Source: Lachnospiraceae bacterium
Lineage (GTDB): Bacteria; Bacillota; Clostridia; Lachnospirales; Lachnospiraceae
Length of the DNA: 64,000 nt
NCBI GenBank assembly: GCA_017520425.1
Contig: JAFXFO010000031.1
Coordinates: 124,001 to 188,000 of the forward strand
Reading direction: 5' to 3'
Notes under the pieces: generated by a model
Told to the model about the DNA's origin: nothing
Database searches by the model: none
What the model saw: only the letters and a program-made list of their open reading frames with translations
Shown: piece after piece, positions 1-9,234 of the stretch
Layout: every line of letters begins with the position of its first letter
Position numbering within the stretch: position 1 is the stretch's first letter
Program-made: the position numbers and the translations under genes

Positions 1-108
1 GGACTTATATGCGGTAGTATTTACGTTTGCAATATTATTACCAATAACATCCATCTTGATCTGGTGGGTCTTCAAACCGGATACACCAGAGTATAATGCT
101 CTCATCAT
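1..108 (-). CDS. flgE: Flagellar hook protein FlgE, N-terminal fragment
   Basis: Only the first 36 codons lie in the window; the gene continues past base 1. The fragment begins [12 protein letters not shown] and contains the rod/hook-family N-terminal motif GNNIANVNT, which forms the amphipathic helix of axial flagellar proteins. FlgE polymerises into the hook outside the cell. A strong ribosome site (AAGGAGGA) lies 9 nt before the first of two adjacent ATGs, so base 108 is taken as the start. It is the last visible gene of the minus-strand flagellar operon, just after the TIGR02530 gene, which is the usual Clostridia order. Confidence 0.9.
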   Translation of the reverse strand, partial: MMRALYSGVSGLKTHQIKMDVIGNNIANVNTTAYKS

Positions 109-186
109 AACTTTTGTCCTCCTTACTTTTTAGCAGTATTGAACCCTTCCGTCATTCGGGGTTCAGAAGCCTCCATAAGGTCCGGC

Positions 187-585
187 TTACATTATCACTG
201 CTCCGTCAATATTTGTAAAAACATTAGAATTTGTTTCCGTGCTGTCCATCGCGGTAATCACCGTATTCTTCGGAACATTCACGATAAATGCCAGCTCATC
301 CACAATTACAAGGGAATCGCGAATTCCTTTCTGCTCCGCCTGTTTGGTACCATTGCTGAGTCTTTCCATCTGCCTGTCCGACAGCCGGATTCCTCGTTGT
401 TCCAAACGCAGACTTGCATGCTTGGAAAACTTTAAACTTTCCGCCCGTTCCTTCTTGGTGTTCAGAATATCCTGAAAAGAAAGACCGTTTTCTGTCACAT
501 TCTCCTGTCCGTTTATCTGTTTACGGCTGTTTTGATATTGTTCCTGTAACTGTAGGGCTGTCAGAAAATTAGAATTCTGTATCAT
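187..585 (-). CDS. Flagellar operon protein, TIGR02530 family
   Basis: 132 residues, soluble, no signal peptide. The second half carries the family core, with SKHASLRLEQRGI, then a stretch that includes SLVIVDELAFIVNVP and ends near VFTNIDGAVIM. The family is a conserved flagellar operon protein found between flgD and flgE in Firmicutes. It is probably a hook-assembly accessory factor, but its molecular role is not settled. The start has a clear AAGGAG site 8 nt upstream and follows flgD by 26 nt, so the gene is co-transcribed with the hook genes. Confidence 0.85.
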   Translation of the reverse strand: MIQNSNFLTALQLQEQYQNSRKQINGQENVTENGLSFQDILNTKKERAESLKFSKHASLRLEQRGIRLSDRQMERLSNGTKQAEQKGIRDSLVIVDELAFIVNVPKNTVITAMDSTETNSNVFTNIDGAVIM

Positions 586-611
586 AATCTTCTCCTTTTC
601 AAGCCATCCCC

Positions 612-1259
612 TTAGGACTCACTTTCCTCTTCCTTTCGCAAAGACACCATCTTATCGGTGTAAGATTTCAATACATCCACCTTTTCCTTTGCCACAAAGG
701 TCTTTTCATAATCACTCATCTCATTGTATATCCGATTTAGTTCATCCACTTCTTGTCCGTCGCTTACATGAAGTACGTTAATACCGGGAAGCCGATTGAT
801 TCTTTCCACTAAATCCGTTGCCTTCTCATATGCTGCAAGATAAGCCGGATCGTGTACGGTATCCAAATCGTCAATGGAATATAAGGATTCGTTAATGGAT
901 AAATATGCTTTATTGTTTTCATAAACCACATAATCCACTCTGCCCTGTACATACTTGGTTTCTCCGCTGCTTGTAGTGGTCTTCACATAAACATCCTTGC
1001 CCACCAGCTGGCTCGCTCTCTGCAAATCCATACTGGCTGCCATGTTGTTCATCTGTTCTACCTGAGAGAACTGTGCGTACTGGGATATGTACTCCGTGTT
1101 GGAAGTGGGCTGTAACGGATCCTGATACTTCATCTGCGCCACCAAAAGCTGCAAAAATGCATCTTTATCCATATCACTACCGGCTTCCTTCGTCTTTAAC
1201 GAACTCTGGGATGCTGATTCTACGAATTTGCCATCCTCAACAGGTGCTAATAGACTCAT
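612..1259 (-). CDS. flgD: Flagellar hook assembly (capping) protein FlgD with unusual C-terminal helical module
   Basis: 215 residues. The FlgD N-terminal signature is clear at about residues 30-75 (DKDAFLQLLVAQMKYQDPLQP and SQYAQFSQVEQMNNM). FlgD caps the growing hook and is shed when the hook is complete. After a short beta segment (residues about 82-130, QLVGKDVYV...) the protein ends in a charged helical region (about 135-210) that contains a Y-x-x-(M/L)-x(3)-E-K-x(2)-V pattern. This resembles the helical repeats of Gram-positive surface proteins rather than the usual Ig/tudor-like FlgD C-terminus. GGAG lies 10 nt before the ATG. It follows fliK by 18 nt. Confidence 0.9.
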   Translation of the reverse strand: MSLLAPVEDGKFVESASQSSLKTKEAGSDMDKDAFLQLLVAQMKYQDPLQPTSNTEYISQYAQFSQVEQMNNMAASMDLQRASQLVGKDVYVKTTTSSGETKYVQGRVDYVVYENNKAYLSINESLYSIDDLDTVHDPAYLAAYEKATDLVERINRLPGINVLHVSDGQEVDELNRIYNEMSDYEKTFVAKEKVDVLKSYTDKMVSLRKEEESES

Positions 1260-1277
1260 TCTCTCTCACTCCTTTCA

Positions 1278-2591
1278 TTATGCCAGATAATCTACGGTAT
1301 TGCCGTTTGCTTCCATCATTTCTGCCACTAATTGTTCTTCTTCCGAAAGTTCATCTGCTTCATTAAGACTGTTCAGATCAATTGCTCTTGTCCGGTTTTT
1401 CTTTTCTTCCGGCTGCTGATTACTCTGCTCACCTTGTTGCAATGCACTTTCAAAAGCATTCGTCTGAACGGTTACTTCAATGGCATCCACCTTGATGTTC
1501 TGGTTCTCAAGTTGCTGCTGAAGCTGTACCATCTGACTTTCCAATGCTGCTCTCACGCTTTCCGATGCAGTAGTAAACTGTGCTGTCATAATTCCTTCTT
1601 TGGCTGTGATTCGAATCTGTAATGTACCCAGGCTTTCCGGCTGTAACTGCATTTCCAGATAATCTGCATCTGCATTCAGCTGAATCTTCATGTAATCCAA
1701 TATCTGATTCATGATTTCCTGTGTGTTTTCACTAACAAATCCGCTGCCTTGTGTAGAAAAAGTACTTGATTCTTCTACTGTCGCTTCCGCCACATAAGGA
1801 TTCTGACCATTCATACCGAATGCTCCGTTATTGCTTCCTTCTTCCTGTCCGGAAGGTGCTTCCTGCTTTTGGTCGTTCGCTTTGATTTCCGGTGTACTTT
1901 CTACCGTAATCAAAGGTGTTTCTTCCGTATTCATTCGAGTCAGCTGTTCCTTCAAAGCATTCATTTCATCATCCGAAAGATTCAGTGTATCCTGTACATT
2001 TTCCAGAATATTCTCAAATCCTTCCTCCAGAGAAACCATGTCCGAATACAGGCTTTCATCCGTAAGCAATGCGGTAACATCCTCTGCGCCCTTTGCCTGC
2101 AATACCATTGCTTTCAAGGTATCCATGTCCAAAAGTTCCACATCCGAAATACCCATTTCACTCATCAAAGCTTCCACTTCCGTGGGGTTCATATCCAAAA
2201 GTTCAGTCAACATATCCTTTACATCCGTAGCTGCTGTCTGCAACATGGGTAAAATTATCTGCATCTGTTCCTCGGAATATAAATCTTCCTCATTCGTCGA
2301 AGTGTCGTTTCCGGTTTCGCTGCTTTCTTTTACATTGCTTTCCTTTTCCACCTCACGTGTCGAAGGCTCTGCCACTTCTTCTGCTTTGTTTTGGTCCTTT
2401 GCAGGCTTCCCACTGATATCATCCGCTTCTTCCTTTACTTTATCAGAATAATCATCCTCAACAGAGCCTGTATTTTTCTGATTTTCAAGGATTTTGCCAA
2501 AATCCGTATCATTGCCTGCTTTTTGTGCTTTCGTGGCCGAAATCGGCAAATTCGGGGCAAATCCGGGTATATTTACCGGTATCTTCGTCAT
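1278..2591 (-). CDS. fliK: Flagellar hook-length control protein FliK
   Basis: 437 residues. The first about 290 are acidic and low in complexity, as is typical of the molecular-ruler region. The conserved FliK C-terminal domain is visible at about 295-385: YLEMQLQPESLGTLQIRI, then FTTASESVRAALESQMVQL, then a segment ending VDAIEVTVQT. FliK is exported and measures the hook, then switches export specificity through FlhB. AAGGAGGG precedes the ATG at a normal distance. It lies between the motE-like gene and flgD, the standard position. Confidence 0.88.
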   Translation of the reverse strand: MTKIPVNIPGFAPNLPISATKAQKAGNDTDFGKILENQKNTGSVEDDYSDKVKEEADDISGKPAKDQNKAEEVAEPSTREVEKESNVKESSETGNDTSTNEEDLYSEEQMQIILPMLQTAATDVKDMLTELLDMNPTEVEALMSEMGISDVELLDMDTLKAMVLQAKGAEDVTALLTDESLYSDMVSLEEGFENILENVQDTLNLSDDEMNALKEQLTRMNTEETPLITVESTPEIKANDQKQEAPSGQEEGSNNGAFGMNGQNPYVAEATVEESSTFSTQGSGFVSENTQEIMNQILDYMKIQLNADADYLEMQLQPESLGTLQIRITAKEGIMTAQFTTASESVRAALESQMVQLQQQLENQNIKVDAIEVTVQTNAFESALQQGEQSNQQPEEKKNRTRAIDLNSLNEADELSEEEQLVAEMMEANGNTVDYLA

Positions 2592-2619
2592 CCTTATCCC
2601 TCCTTTCCTAATATGAATC

Positions 2620-2640
2620 GTAAGATAGACAGTATCTTAC
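2620..2640 (-). repeat. Small hairpin between motE-like gene and fliK
   Basis: Perfect 8-bp inverted repeat GTAAGATA / TATCTTAC with a 5-nt loop, in the 80-bp gap upstream of fliK. No T-run follows on the minus strand, so it is not a typical terminator. It could be an mRNA-processing or stability element within the flagellar transcript. Confidence 0.4.
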
Positions 2641-2671
2641 TCAATATATATCGGTCACTCTATCAAATTAT

Positions 2672-3553
2672 TTAAGACTCAGGGTCCATAATCTTTGTAA
2701 GTTTTGCTGCCACACCCGGGTCCATAACGCCCATAATGGCACCTCTGTCGTCCGCACTCATGGCATTCAGGATTTTGGCTGCCAGTTCCAGATTGTCCGT
2801 CATGGATTCAAAGATTCCTGCCGCCTGCTTAGGCTTCATTGCTGCAGATGCATAGGCTGCTGCATACTGCTTGATTTCTTCATCCTCTTCCATCTGTACC
2901 ACAACCTGTCGATATATATACTCAGCCGTAGCAGGATCCATTGCAGCAAAATATTTCTCAAATCCCTCTGCACCCGGTCCTTTCTCAGAATACACCACTT
3001 CCTCGTAAAACTCGGTCATAATTCTCTGAAAATCGGCCTGCTTATCCTCAAAGGCTTTCAGGCGCTCCACCTCAGCCCTCAAATTCTTCAAATCCTGGGA
3101 CTGATTCATATTGGTCACATTGGCTCTTTCCAGTTCATCCTCCAAAAGTCTGATTTGCGCTACTGCGTCCTTCAGATTGGAATATCCGCCATATTCATCG
3201 GGATTGGTAGTTTCCGTCATATGGCTGTTTGGTAATATCTTATTTAAGACCGGCACGTCCTTAAGCACCGGAGTCAATACACTGCTACCAAAGCCGCCCA
3301 CATCTAATTTGATGATTACTGCTATTACTGCAAGCCACACAATTACAATGAGAATCGTAGCCATAAATGCAGCGAAACCGCCTCCGCCTTCGTTTTCATT
3401 CAGCGCATCCTGCCTTTTCGCAATCTCCTTTGCTCTTTTTCTGGCTTCCTTACGCTGTTCTTTCTGTTCCTTTTGAAGCTGGCGCTTCTCATCTTTAATT
3501 TTGTTCTTTTCCGTTATAATCATTGTCTGATTAGAATCACGTTTGGGTGCCAT
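2672..3553 (-). CDS. MotE/YlxF-like flagellar protein with MgtE-N-type domain
   Basis: 293 residues. A highly charged K/R/E-rich N-terminus (about 1-55) is followed by one membrane segment (about 63-85, FMATILIVIVWLAVIAVII), a coiled coil (about 130-175) and a C-terminal helical domain like the MgtE intracellular N-domain (MNAMSADD/MDPGVAAKL region). This architecture is that of MotE/YlxF proteins, which in epsilon-proteobacteria chaperone MotC and in Firmicutes sit between fliJ and fliK. It overlaps the 3' end of fliJ by 17 nt, so the two are translationally coupled. The family call is good; the specific role here is inferred. Confidence 0.8.
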   Translation of the reverse strand: MAPKRDSNQTMIITEKNKIKDEKRQLQKEQKEQRKEARKRAKEIAKRQDALNENEGGGGFAAFMATILIVIVWLAVIAVIIKLDVGGFGSSVLTPVLKDVPVLNKILPNSHMTETTNPDEYGGYSNLKDAVAQIRLLEDELERANVTNMNQSQDLKNLRAEVERLKAFEDKQADFQRIMTEFYEEVVYSEKGPGAEGFEKYFAAMDPATAEYIYRQVVVQMEEDEEIKQYAAAYASAAMKPKQAAGIFESMTDNLELAAKILNAMSADDRGAIMGVMDPGVAAKLTKIMDPES

Positions 3554-4028
3554 CCTTCACATCCTCCGACTCTTCTTCCGTATCCAGAAGTTTTTGACCG
3601 TATACATAACTGGTCAATTCATCTATTTCCTTGCTTTCCTGTTGTTTCTCTTCCATCAGGAACTCTTCAAATGCCTTGTCCTTCAAGGTCTCATGTACCT
3701 TTCTCTCCTGCATAACATCCTTTAAGCGTTCCCTAGCTTCTTCCACCAGTCCACGGGCTTCTTCCACCCTTATCCTTTGCTCTTCGATGCTGACCTGCGT
3801 AAACATAATCGCTTCCTTGTTGGTCAGAATCTCCTGCACCTCCAGCTTTCCCTGTAAAAGTGCGGCGGCTTCTTCTTCATACCGTCTAAGAACCTCCTGC
3901 AAAAGAAGCAGCTTTTCTTCTTCCTTTTCCAAAACATTCTTCGCCTGAGCAAATTCCTGTCTGGCCTGTGTCTCCAATTTTATCTTAATATCCAGAATGC
4001 CCTGCATCCGATACCGAAATCTAGCCAC
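3537..4028 (-). CDS. fliJ: Flagellar export protein FliJ
   Basis: 163 residues, almost entirely coiled coil, beginning MARFRYRMQGILDIK, which matches the FliJ N-terminus. FliJ is the central stalk-like chaperone and activator of the FliI ATPase ring. The start codon is GTG, with GGAG 8 nt upstream located inside the last codons of the full fliI frame. This means the FliJ ribosome site depends on the region that lies downstream of the premature fliI stop. Translational coupling to fliI may therefore be affected by that stop. Confidence 0.85.
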   Translation of the reverse strand: MARFRYRMQGILDIKIKLETQARQEFAQAKNVLEKEEEKLLLLQEVLRRYEEEAAALLQGKLEVQEILTNKEAIMFTQVSIEEQRIRVEEARGLVEEARERLKDVMQERKVHETLKDKAFEEFLMEEKQQESKEIDELTSYVYGQKLLDTEEESEDVKDGTQT

Positions 4029-4031
4029 CTG

Positions 4032-5351
4032 TTATGCTCCTTCAAACATCATCTTTAACATCTCTACCGCTTCCGCAAAATCAAACTTTTCATCCACATC
4101 CTGGCAAAGATACTCATTTACTGTTTTGTTCATGCTGATAGCATAATCAATATCAGGATTGCTTCCGTGTTTGTATGCACCGATATTAATCAGGTCTTAT
4201 GCCTCATTGTAGGTGGCCAGTACATTCTTTAATTTGCCGGCCGCTTTACGATGCTCCTTATCCGCTATCTGGCTCATACATCTGGAAATACTCTGTAACA
4301 CATCAATCGCCGGATAGTGATTCTTATGTGCAAGACGACGGTTTAACATAATATGGCCATCCAAAATACTCCTGGCCGTATCCGTAATGGGTTCGTTAAA
4401 ATCGTCACCATCCACCAATACCGTATACAAGCCGGTTATAGAGCCCTTTGCTGCTCTTCCGGCACGTTCTAAAAGCTTAGGCATCTCCGAATATACACTT
4501 GGCGGATATCCTCTGGTAACCGGAGGCTCCCCGCTGGCCAGACCAATCTCGCGCTGTGCCATGGAAAAACGGGTCAGGGAGTCCATCATCAGCAATACAT
4601 CCTTGCCCTGATCTCTGAAATATTCTGCTATAGCTGTGGCTGTTTTGGCCGCCTTGTTTCTTTCCAACGCCGGTCTGTCAGAAGTAGCCACTACTACTAC
4701 CGAGCGGCGCATACCCTCTTCTCCCAAGTCTCTCTCAATAAACTCACGCACCTCACGGCCACGCTCACCGATCAATGCGATTACATTAATATCTGCCTTT
4801 GTATTACGTGCAAACATACCCATCAATGTGGATTTACCTACACCGGAACCTGCAAAAATACCGATACGCTGTCCTTTTCCGACGCTCATCAGACCATCCA
4901 CCGCCTTCACACCCAAGGGCAGCACCTCATCAATAATCGCTCTGCTCATAGGGTCCGGTGCTGTGGCTTCAATGGGATAACGGGTACCCCTGATACGGGA
5001 ACCGTCAATCGGCCTTCCCAGTCCATCCAGTGTCATACCCAATAGTTCCTTACTTACCTTTACCATCATGGGTTCGTTGGTATTTTCCACCATACTGCCC
5101 AAGCTGATACCATCCACTGCATCATAGGGCATCAGCAAGGTCTTCTTGTCCTTAAAGCCCACTACCTCCGCCATGATTGGTTCGCTTTCCTCCTTGCCGT
5201 TCGGTATAATACGGCATACATCACCCAATCTGGCATCCGGTCCGGCAGATTCGATGGTAAGTCCCACCACGTTTACTACCTTACCCAGCTTACGAAAGAA
5301 CACCTCGTCCAGCACTTTATTATATTTGTATTCAATCGTTTTATTTGTCAT
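4032..5351 (-). pseudogene. fliI: Flagellum-specific ATPase FliI interrupted by an in-frame TAA
   Basis: FliI is the F1-beta-like ATPase of flagellar type III export. The open frame from the ATG at 5351 encodes Walker A (GSGVGKST), Walker B ([11 protein letters not shown]) and the ring contacts, but ends at a TAA at 4197-4199 after ...LATYNEA. The same frame stays open for exactly 54 more codons and reads DLINIGAYKHGSNPD... to ...MLKMMFEGA, ending at TAA 4032-4034. That is the normal FliI C-terminus, where the family usually has (N/R)EAEDLINIGAY. One base change (GAA to TAA) restores a normal protein of about 440 residues. As read, the C-terminal helical domain is lost. It could be a true mutation, a strain variant or a sequencing error. 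A TTG one codon upstream (5354) is an alternative start. Confidence 0.85.
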
Positions 5352-5372
5352 CAATGTCTACATTATCCTCAG

Positions 5373-6236
5373 TTAATTCTCATAGGACAAAAGTCTCAAC
5401 CTGTTAGTAAGCTGCTTCAGCTGTGTTCCCAATCCGCAATCAAAGATACCGCCATCGGTTTCGATAAAGCATTCTCCCTTGGATAGATTCAAATCTTCTA
5501 CAACATCCAAGGTATTATTGGCTGCTCCTACTGAAACCAGCTGTTTCTTCTGACTGCTTACAAAGGGATAATCCTCTTTGGACACATGCACAATAAAGTT
5601 ACGTCCGCCTTCCACCTTACGTAAGGTGTTATTAATCAAATATACCAATATCTCACGATTGGAGCTCAGCTCCACATTGAAAATGTGCTCATAAATACCG
5701 GTAATGGCGGAAACCAAATCCGATTCCATGGATTCGAACCTGGTCTCATACTCCGCTTCCAAATCCAGCTTCTGCTTGGCCAGTGCTCTCTTGGTTTCTT
5801 CAATCTCCCGGTTGGCCCGGTTGATGCCTTCACGGTAACCGTTCATCCTGGCTTCTTCCAACACATTTTTCTTAGAGTTAGCCGCCTGCTCCATGGCTTC
5901 TGCCACGATTGTATCCGCCTGCTTCTTGGCATCGGATATTAGCTCGGAAGCCTTATCCTTTGCCTGTTGCAAAATATTGTCCGAATTGGGTGCTTCATTC
6001 TTTATCAATGCCGCAACCTCTTCCCCGTCGCTCAATAAATCCGTCACATCCTCAGCTTCCAGCCCCTGTATAAATCCGTCCACCGGCTGAGAATTGTCTT
6101 TTTTCAAAATCTGGGACAGTACTTCCAACCGGGACGCCATCAATTCATTGGTATCAATAATTCTCTTATCCGAAGTTTTTTGACCGGTGCCAAAATGCCC
6201 GCCTTTAAATATATTACTAGACAACGATATCGTCAC
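5373..6236 (-). CDS. fliH: Flagellar assembly protein FliH
   Basis: 287 residues. A variable N-terminal half is followed by a long Glu/Lys/Ala-rich coiled coil (about 90-165) and a compact C-terminal domain (about 170-287) of the FliH/V-ATPase-E type, with DLNLSKGECFIETDGGIFDCG near the end. FliH binds and regulates FliI and tethers it to the basal body. The GTG at 6236 overlaps fliG by 20 nt. A TTG four codons later has the better spacing from GGAGG, so the exact start is uncertain. Confidence 0.85.
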   Translation of the reverse strand: MTISLSSNIFKGGHFGTGQKTSDKRIIDTNELMASRLEVLSQILKKDNSQPVDGFIQGLEAEDVTDLLSDGEEVAALIKNEAPNSDNILQQAKDKASELISDAKKQADTIVAEAMEQAANSKKNVLEEARMNGYREGINRANREIEETKRALAKQKLDLEAEYETRFESMESDLVSAITGIYEHIFNVELSSNREILVYLINNTLRKVEGGRNFIVHVSKEDYPFVSSQKKQLVSVGAANNTLDVVEDLNLSKGECFIETDGGIFDCGLGTQLKQLTNRLRLLSYEN

Positions 6237-7233
6237 CTCCGCCTCTGGATACGATTATCTCGCCTGCATCCTCCAGCTTGCGGATAATATTTACAATCTT
6301 CTGCTGTGCCTCTTCAACATCCTTCATACGTACAGGACCCATGAATTCCATATCTTCCTTAATCATCACTGCAAGACGCTTAGACATATTGTTAAAGATT
6401 GCGGTCTGTACCTGCTCATTGGCACTCTTAAGAGCCATGGTAAGGTCATCATTGGCCACATCACGAAGCACACGCTGGATGGCACGGTCGTCCAAAAGCA
6501 AAATATCCTCGAATACGAACATTTTCTTTCGAATTTCGTCTGCCAATTCCGGCTCTTCGATTTCCAAAGATTCCATAATATGCTTTTCCGTTCCTCGGTC
6601 TACGGAGTTTAAGATATCTACTACCGCATCCACACCACCGATAATGGTGAAATCCTGGTTTACCAGATTGGAAAGCTTTGCTTCCAACACCTTTTCCACT
6701 TCCCGAATGATTTCCGGGCTGGTACGGTCCATTACAGCAATACGCTTCGCCACGTCTGCCTGCTTTTCCGGAGGAAGGGCTGATAGTACAGCTGCCGCCT
6801 GACCGGCCGGCAAATATGACAGAATCAAAGCAATGGTCTGAGGATGCTCATCCTGAATAAAGTTTAACAGCTGGGAAGGCTCTGTCTTTCGCACAAACTC
6901 GAAAGGCTTTACCTGTAAAGATGCAGTCAGCTTGCTGATAACACTAAGTGCCTTTTCAGCACCCAGCGCCTTTTCCAAAAGTTCCTTGGCATAAGCAATA
7001 CCACCCTCTGCGATATACTGCTGTGCCAGACATATCTCATAAAATTCATTGATGATATCTTCTTTTATCTGCGGTGTCACACTACGCGTGTTCGCAATCT
7101 CAAGAGTCAATTCTTCGATTTCCTCTTCCTTCAGATGCTTGAAAATCCCTGCCGAACGCTCAGGTCCCAAAGATATCAGCAAAATAGCCGCTTTCTGTAA
7201 GCCGGAAATTCTGTTTTCACCCATTCTTGACAT
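6217..7233 (-). CDS. fliG: Flagellar motor switch protein FliG
   Basis: About 338 residues from the ATG at 7233, which has GGGGG 8 nt upstream. A longer TTG start at 7248 is possible but has no better site. The N-terminal domain (SGLQKAAILLISLG), the middle EHPQ motif (FIQDEHPQTIALILSYLP) and the charged C-terminal domain (DLTMALKS..., MGPVRMKDVEEAQ) are all present. FliG links the MS ring to the C ring and makes torque contact with MotA. It overlaps fliH at its 3' end. Confidence 0.95.
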   Translation of the reverse strand: MSRMGENRISGLQKAAILLISLGPERSAGIFKHLKEEEIEELTLEIANTRSVTPQIKEDIINEFYEICLAQQYIAEGGIAYAKELLEKALGAEKALSVISKLTASLQVKPFEFVRKTEPSQLLNFIQDEHPQTIALILSYLPAGQAAAVLSALPPEKQADVAKRIAVMDRTSPEIIREVEKVLEAKLSNLVNQDFTIIGGVDAVVDILNSVDRGTEKHIMESLEIEEPELADEIRKKMFVFEDILLLDDRAIQRVLRDVANDDLTMALKSANEQVQTAIFNNMSKRLAVMIKEDMEFMGPVRMKDVEEAQQKIVNIIRKLEDAGEIIVSRGGGDDIVV

Positions 7234-7238
7234 ATTGC

Positions 7239-8834
7239 TTACCCCCAATCGTCATTCAGCCAGTTACGCAGCAGATTTGCCGCCAAATCCGGATTTTCGT
7301 CTACAAACTTCTCTATCATCTTTCGTGCTTCCGACTTGTTTTCTACATTGATGCTCTCAAGCTCAGGTTCCTGGGTAGACTGAAGGAGATTTTCGATGGA
7401 AAGTTCTTCCTCCTGCTCCACATCCTGGCCGTTACGCATACTTCTCAGTATTACGATAGCCAAAAGTGCCAGAATCACCAGAATGATGATAATACTTGAT
7501 ACCGTATTCCAATTGATTTCCTTCTGCTCCTTGTCATAGAACAGATTCTCACGATATGCCACAATGGTAATCTTGGATGCATCCATACCGGTAGCATTGG
7601 CTACTGCGCTGTACAAATCCGAATCCACATCAATCTTGGTGGAAATATCGTTTGCAAGCTTATATTCATCCCAAGTGGTGCCGTCTAAAAGGCCCTGACT
7701 CTCCACAAGTTCTTCCCGAATCACATTGTATTGAATAGCCGTTACGGTGATGGAAGAATTCTTATAATCAATCACGCCTGCAGGTGTCATGGTCTTCAGC
7801 ATGGACTCATTCAATAAATACTCTCTGTCGATACTGCTGGAGGAAGACTCTGTATTGCTTCCGTCCTGCCACAGGTAAGAATTCTCATCATTGGAATCCG
7901 TGCCCGGGAATCCGCCCACACCGCTGGAGTTTTCGGATTCCTGGATGCTCTCATGCTTAATATACCCCTGATCCTTACCATCCGGAGCTTCAAAATTATG
8001 TTCTGTCTTTTCATAGTTGGAATAATCAAACTTAAGATAAGGTGCCACTTCCACCATATCGTACTGTCCTGTAGCAATCAGTGCCTGTGCTACCTTGGAC
8101 TTAATATAACTCTCCGCCTGACCGTTTAACTCCAGGAAGCTGGTAGCCTGACCTGTAGTGGTATAATCATTCTCGCCGGAAAACAGTAAATTGCCCTCCA
8201 CATCCACAATCACAATATTCTCTGTGGTATCGTTACCCAGTCTTGCTGCGGTTGCCTTCGCCATGGTGGCCGCATTCTCAGCCGTAAAAGTACCGTTCAA
8301 TTCCAACAAAATATAGCAATAGGCTTCCTGCTTCGTAGAAGCAAGGGTACCGTCCCTGTCCGGATAATTAATCTGTACCTTGGCTTCCCGCACTGCCTTA
8401 TAGGATTCAAAATTTGCAGCCAATTCCTTCTGCATATGGTCTATGTACAGCTTCTGCTTGTCCGAATCGGTGGTGGAAAAACCTCCGTTCAACACTTCAC
8501 TTAAACTGGGCACAGAACTGGTAATCCCTGCTGCACCCAGTGCAAGTTCTGCTGCATCCACCTGCTTTTCATCTACATCCACGCACAATCCTCCGGAAGT
8601 TACGCGGCTCTCAATTCCTGCGCTCTCCAAAGCTTCTTTGATTTGTGAAGCTTCTGCCGCAGTGGCACAGTTACGCAATCTCACATATTTAGGCTGTGAG
8701 CCAATATAAACCAATACCGCCAGTGCAAATATGATACCAACACTGATAGTTATAATCAAAGTCTTCTGTTTGGTTGTATATCGATTCCACCATTCAAGCA
8801 CCTTTGCCTGAAGCTCTTTTAATTTCGTCTGCAT
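7239..8834 (-). CDS. fliF: Flagellar MS-ring protein FliF
   Basis: 531 residues, the usual Firmicutes length. A first membrane helix (about 24-44) is followed by the YscJ/FliF ring-building domain (KYVRLRNCATAAEASQIKEAL and NYPDRDGTLA), then the FliF C-domain, a second membrane helix (about 445-465, SIIIILVILALLAIVILRSM) and an acidic FliG-binding tail ending NWLNDDWG. FliF oligomerises in the membrane as the MS ring on which the motor is built. GGAG is placed correctly before the ATG. Confidence 0.95.
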   Translation of the reverse strand: MQTKLKELQAKVLEWWNRYTTKQKTLIITISVGIIFALAVLVYIGSQPKYVRLRNCATAAEASQIKEALESAGIESRVTSGGLCVDVDEKQVDAAELALGAAGITSSVPSLSEVLNGGFSTTDSDKQKLYIDHMQKELAANFESYKAVREAKVQINYPDRDGTLASTKQEAYCYILLELNGTFTAENAATMAKATAARLGNDTTENIVIVDVEGNLLFSGENDYTTTGQATSFLELNGQAESYIKSKVAQALIATGQYDMVEVAPYLKFDYSNYEKTEHNFEAPDGKDQGYIKHESIQESENSSGVGGFPGTDSNDENSYLWQDGSNTESSSSSIDREYLLNESMLKTMTPAGVIDYKNSSITVTAIQYNVIREELVESQGLLDGTTWDEYKLANDISTKIDVDSDLYSAVANATGMDASKITIVAYRENLFYDKEQKEINWNTVSSIIIILVILALLAIVILRSMRNGQDVEQEEELSIENLLQSTQEPELESINVENKSEARKMIEKFVDENPDLAANLLRNWLNDDWG

Positions 8835-8884
8835 GGTGTTTCTCCTTGTAGCTTAATTTCTTATCCGCTGCTTCTCAAAAACAA

Positions 8885-9220
8885 TCAAATCTGCATGTTC
8901 ATGATTTCTTTGTATGCTTCCAACAGTCTGTCCCTTACGGCCACCGTATACTGCAGCGCAGTGGATGCCTTCTGCAGGGCAATGGTCAAATCATGAGTAT
9001 TCTCTGTCTCTCCAAGCGCAAAACGAATCTCTTCGTTCTCCGCATCGGACAGATATGCATTTGTGGTATTGATATTATCAATGGCACTGTTCAAAAAGGA
9101 CTCGAACACGGTACCATCCACATTTTCGCTCTTTGTAAATAAACTTCCTGTCAGGGAGCTTACATCCTCTACTTTGCCGATATTCATACCGGCCATACTA
9201 CTGATTCTGGAAATATCCAT
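8885..9220 (-). CDS. fliE: Flagellar hook-basal body complex protein FliE
   Basis: 111 residues, typical FliE size. The C-terminal half holds the family pattern AENEEIRFALGETENTHDL (residues about 60-78) and ALQYTVAVRDRLLEAYKEIMNMQI. FliE joins the MS ring to the rod. It lies between flgC and fliF, 14 nt after flgC. Confidence 0.93.
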   Translation of the reverse strand: MDISRISSMAGMNIGKVEDVSSLTGSLFTKSENVDGTVFESFLNSAIDNINTTNAYLSDAENEEIRFALGETENTHDLTIALQKASTALQYTVAVRDRLLEAYKEIMNMQI

Positions 9221-9234
9221 ATCTTAATCCTTTC

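Noticed and set aside
1831..2451. Long open frame on the strand opposite fliK
   Set aside because: It mirrors the Glu/Ser-rich fliK sequence, has no ribosome site and a low-complexity Ser-rich product; it is an antisense shadow.
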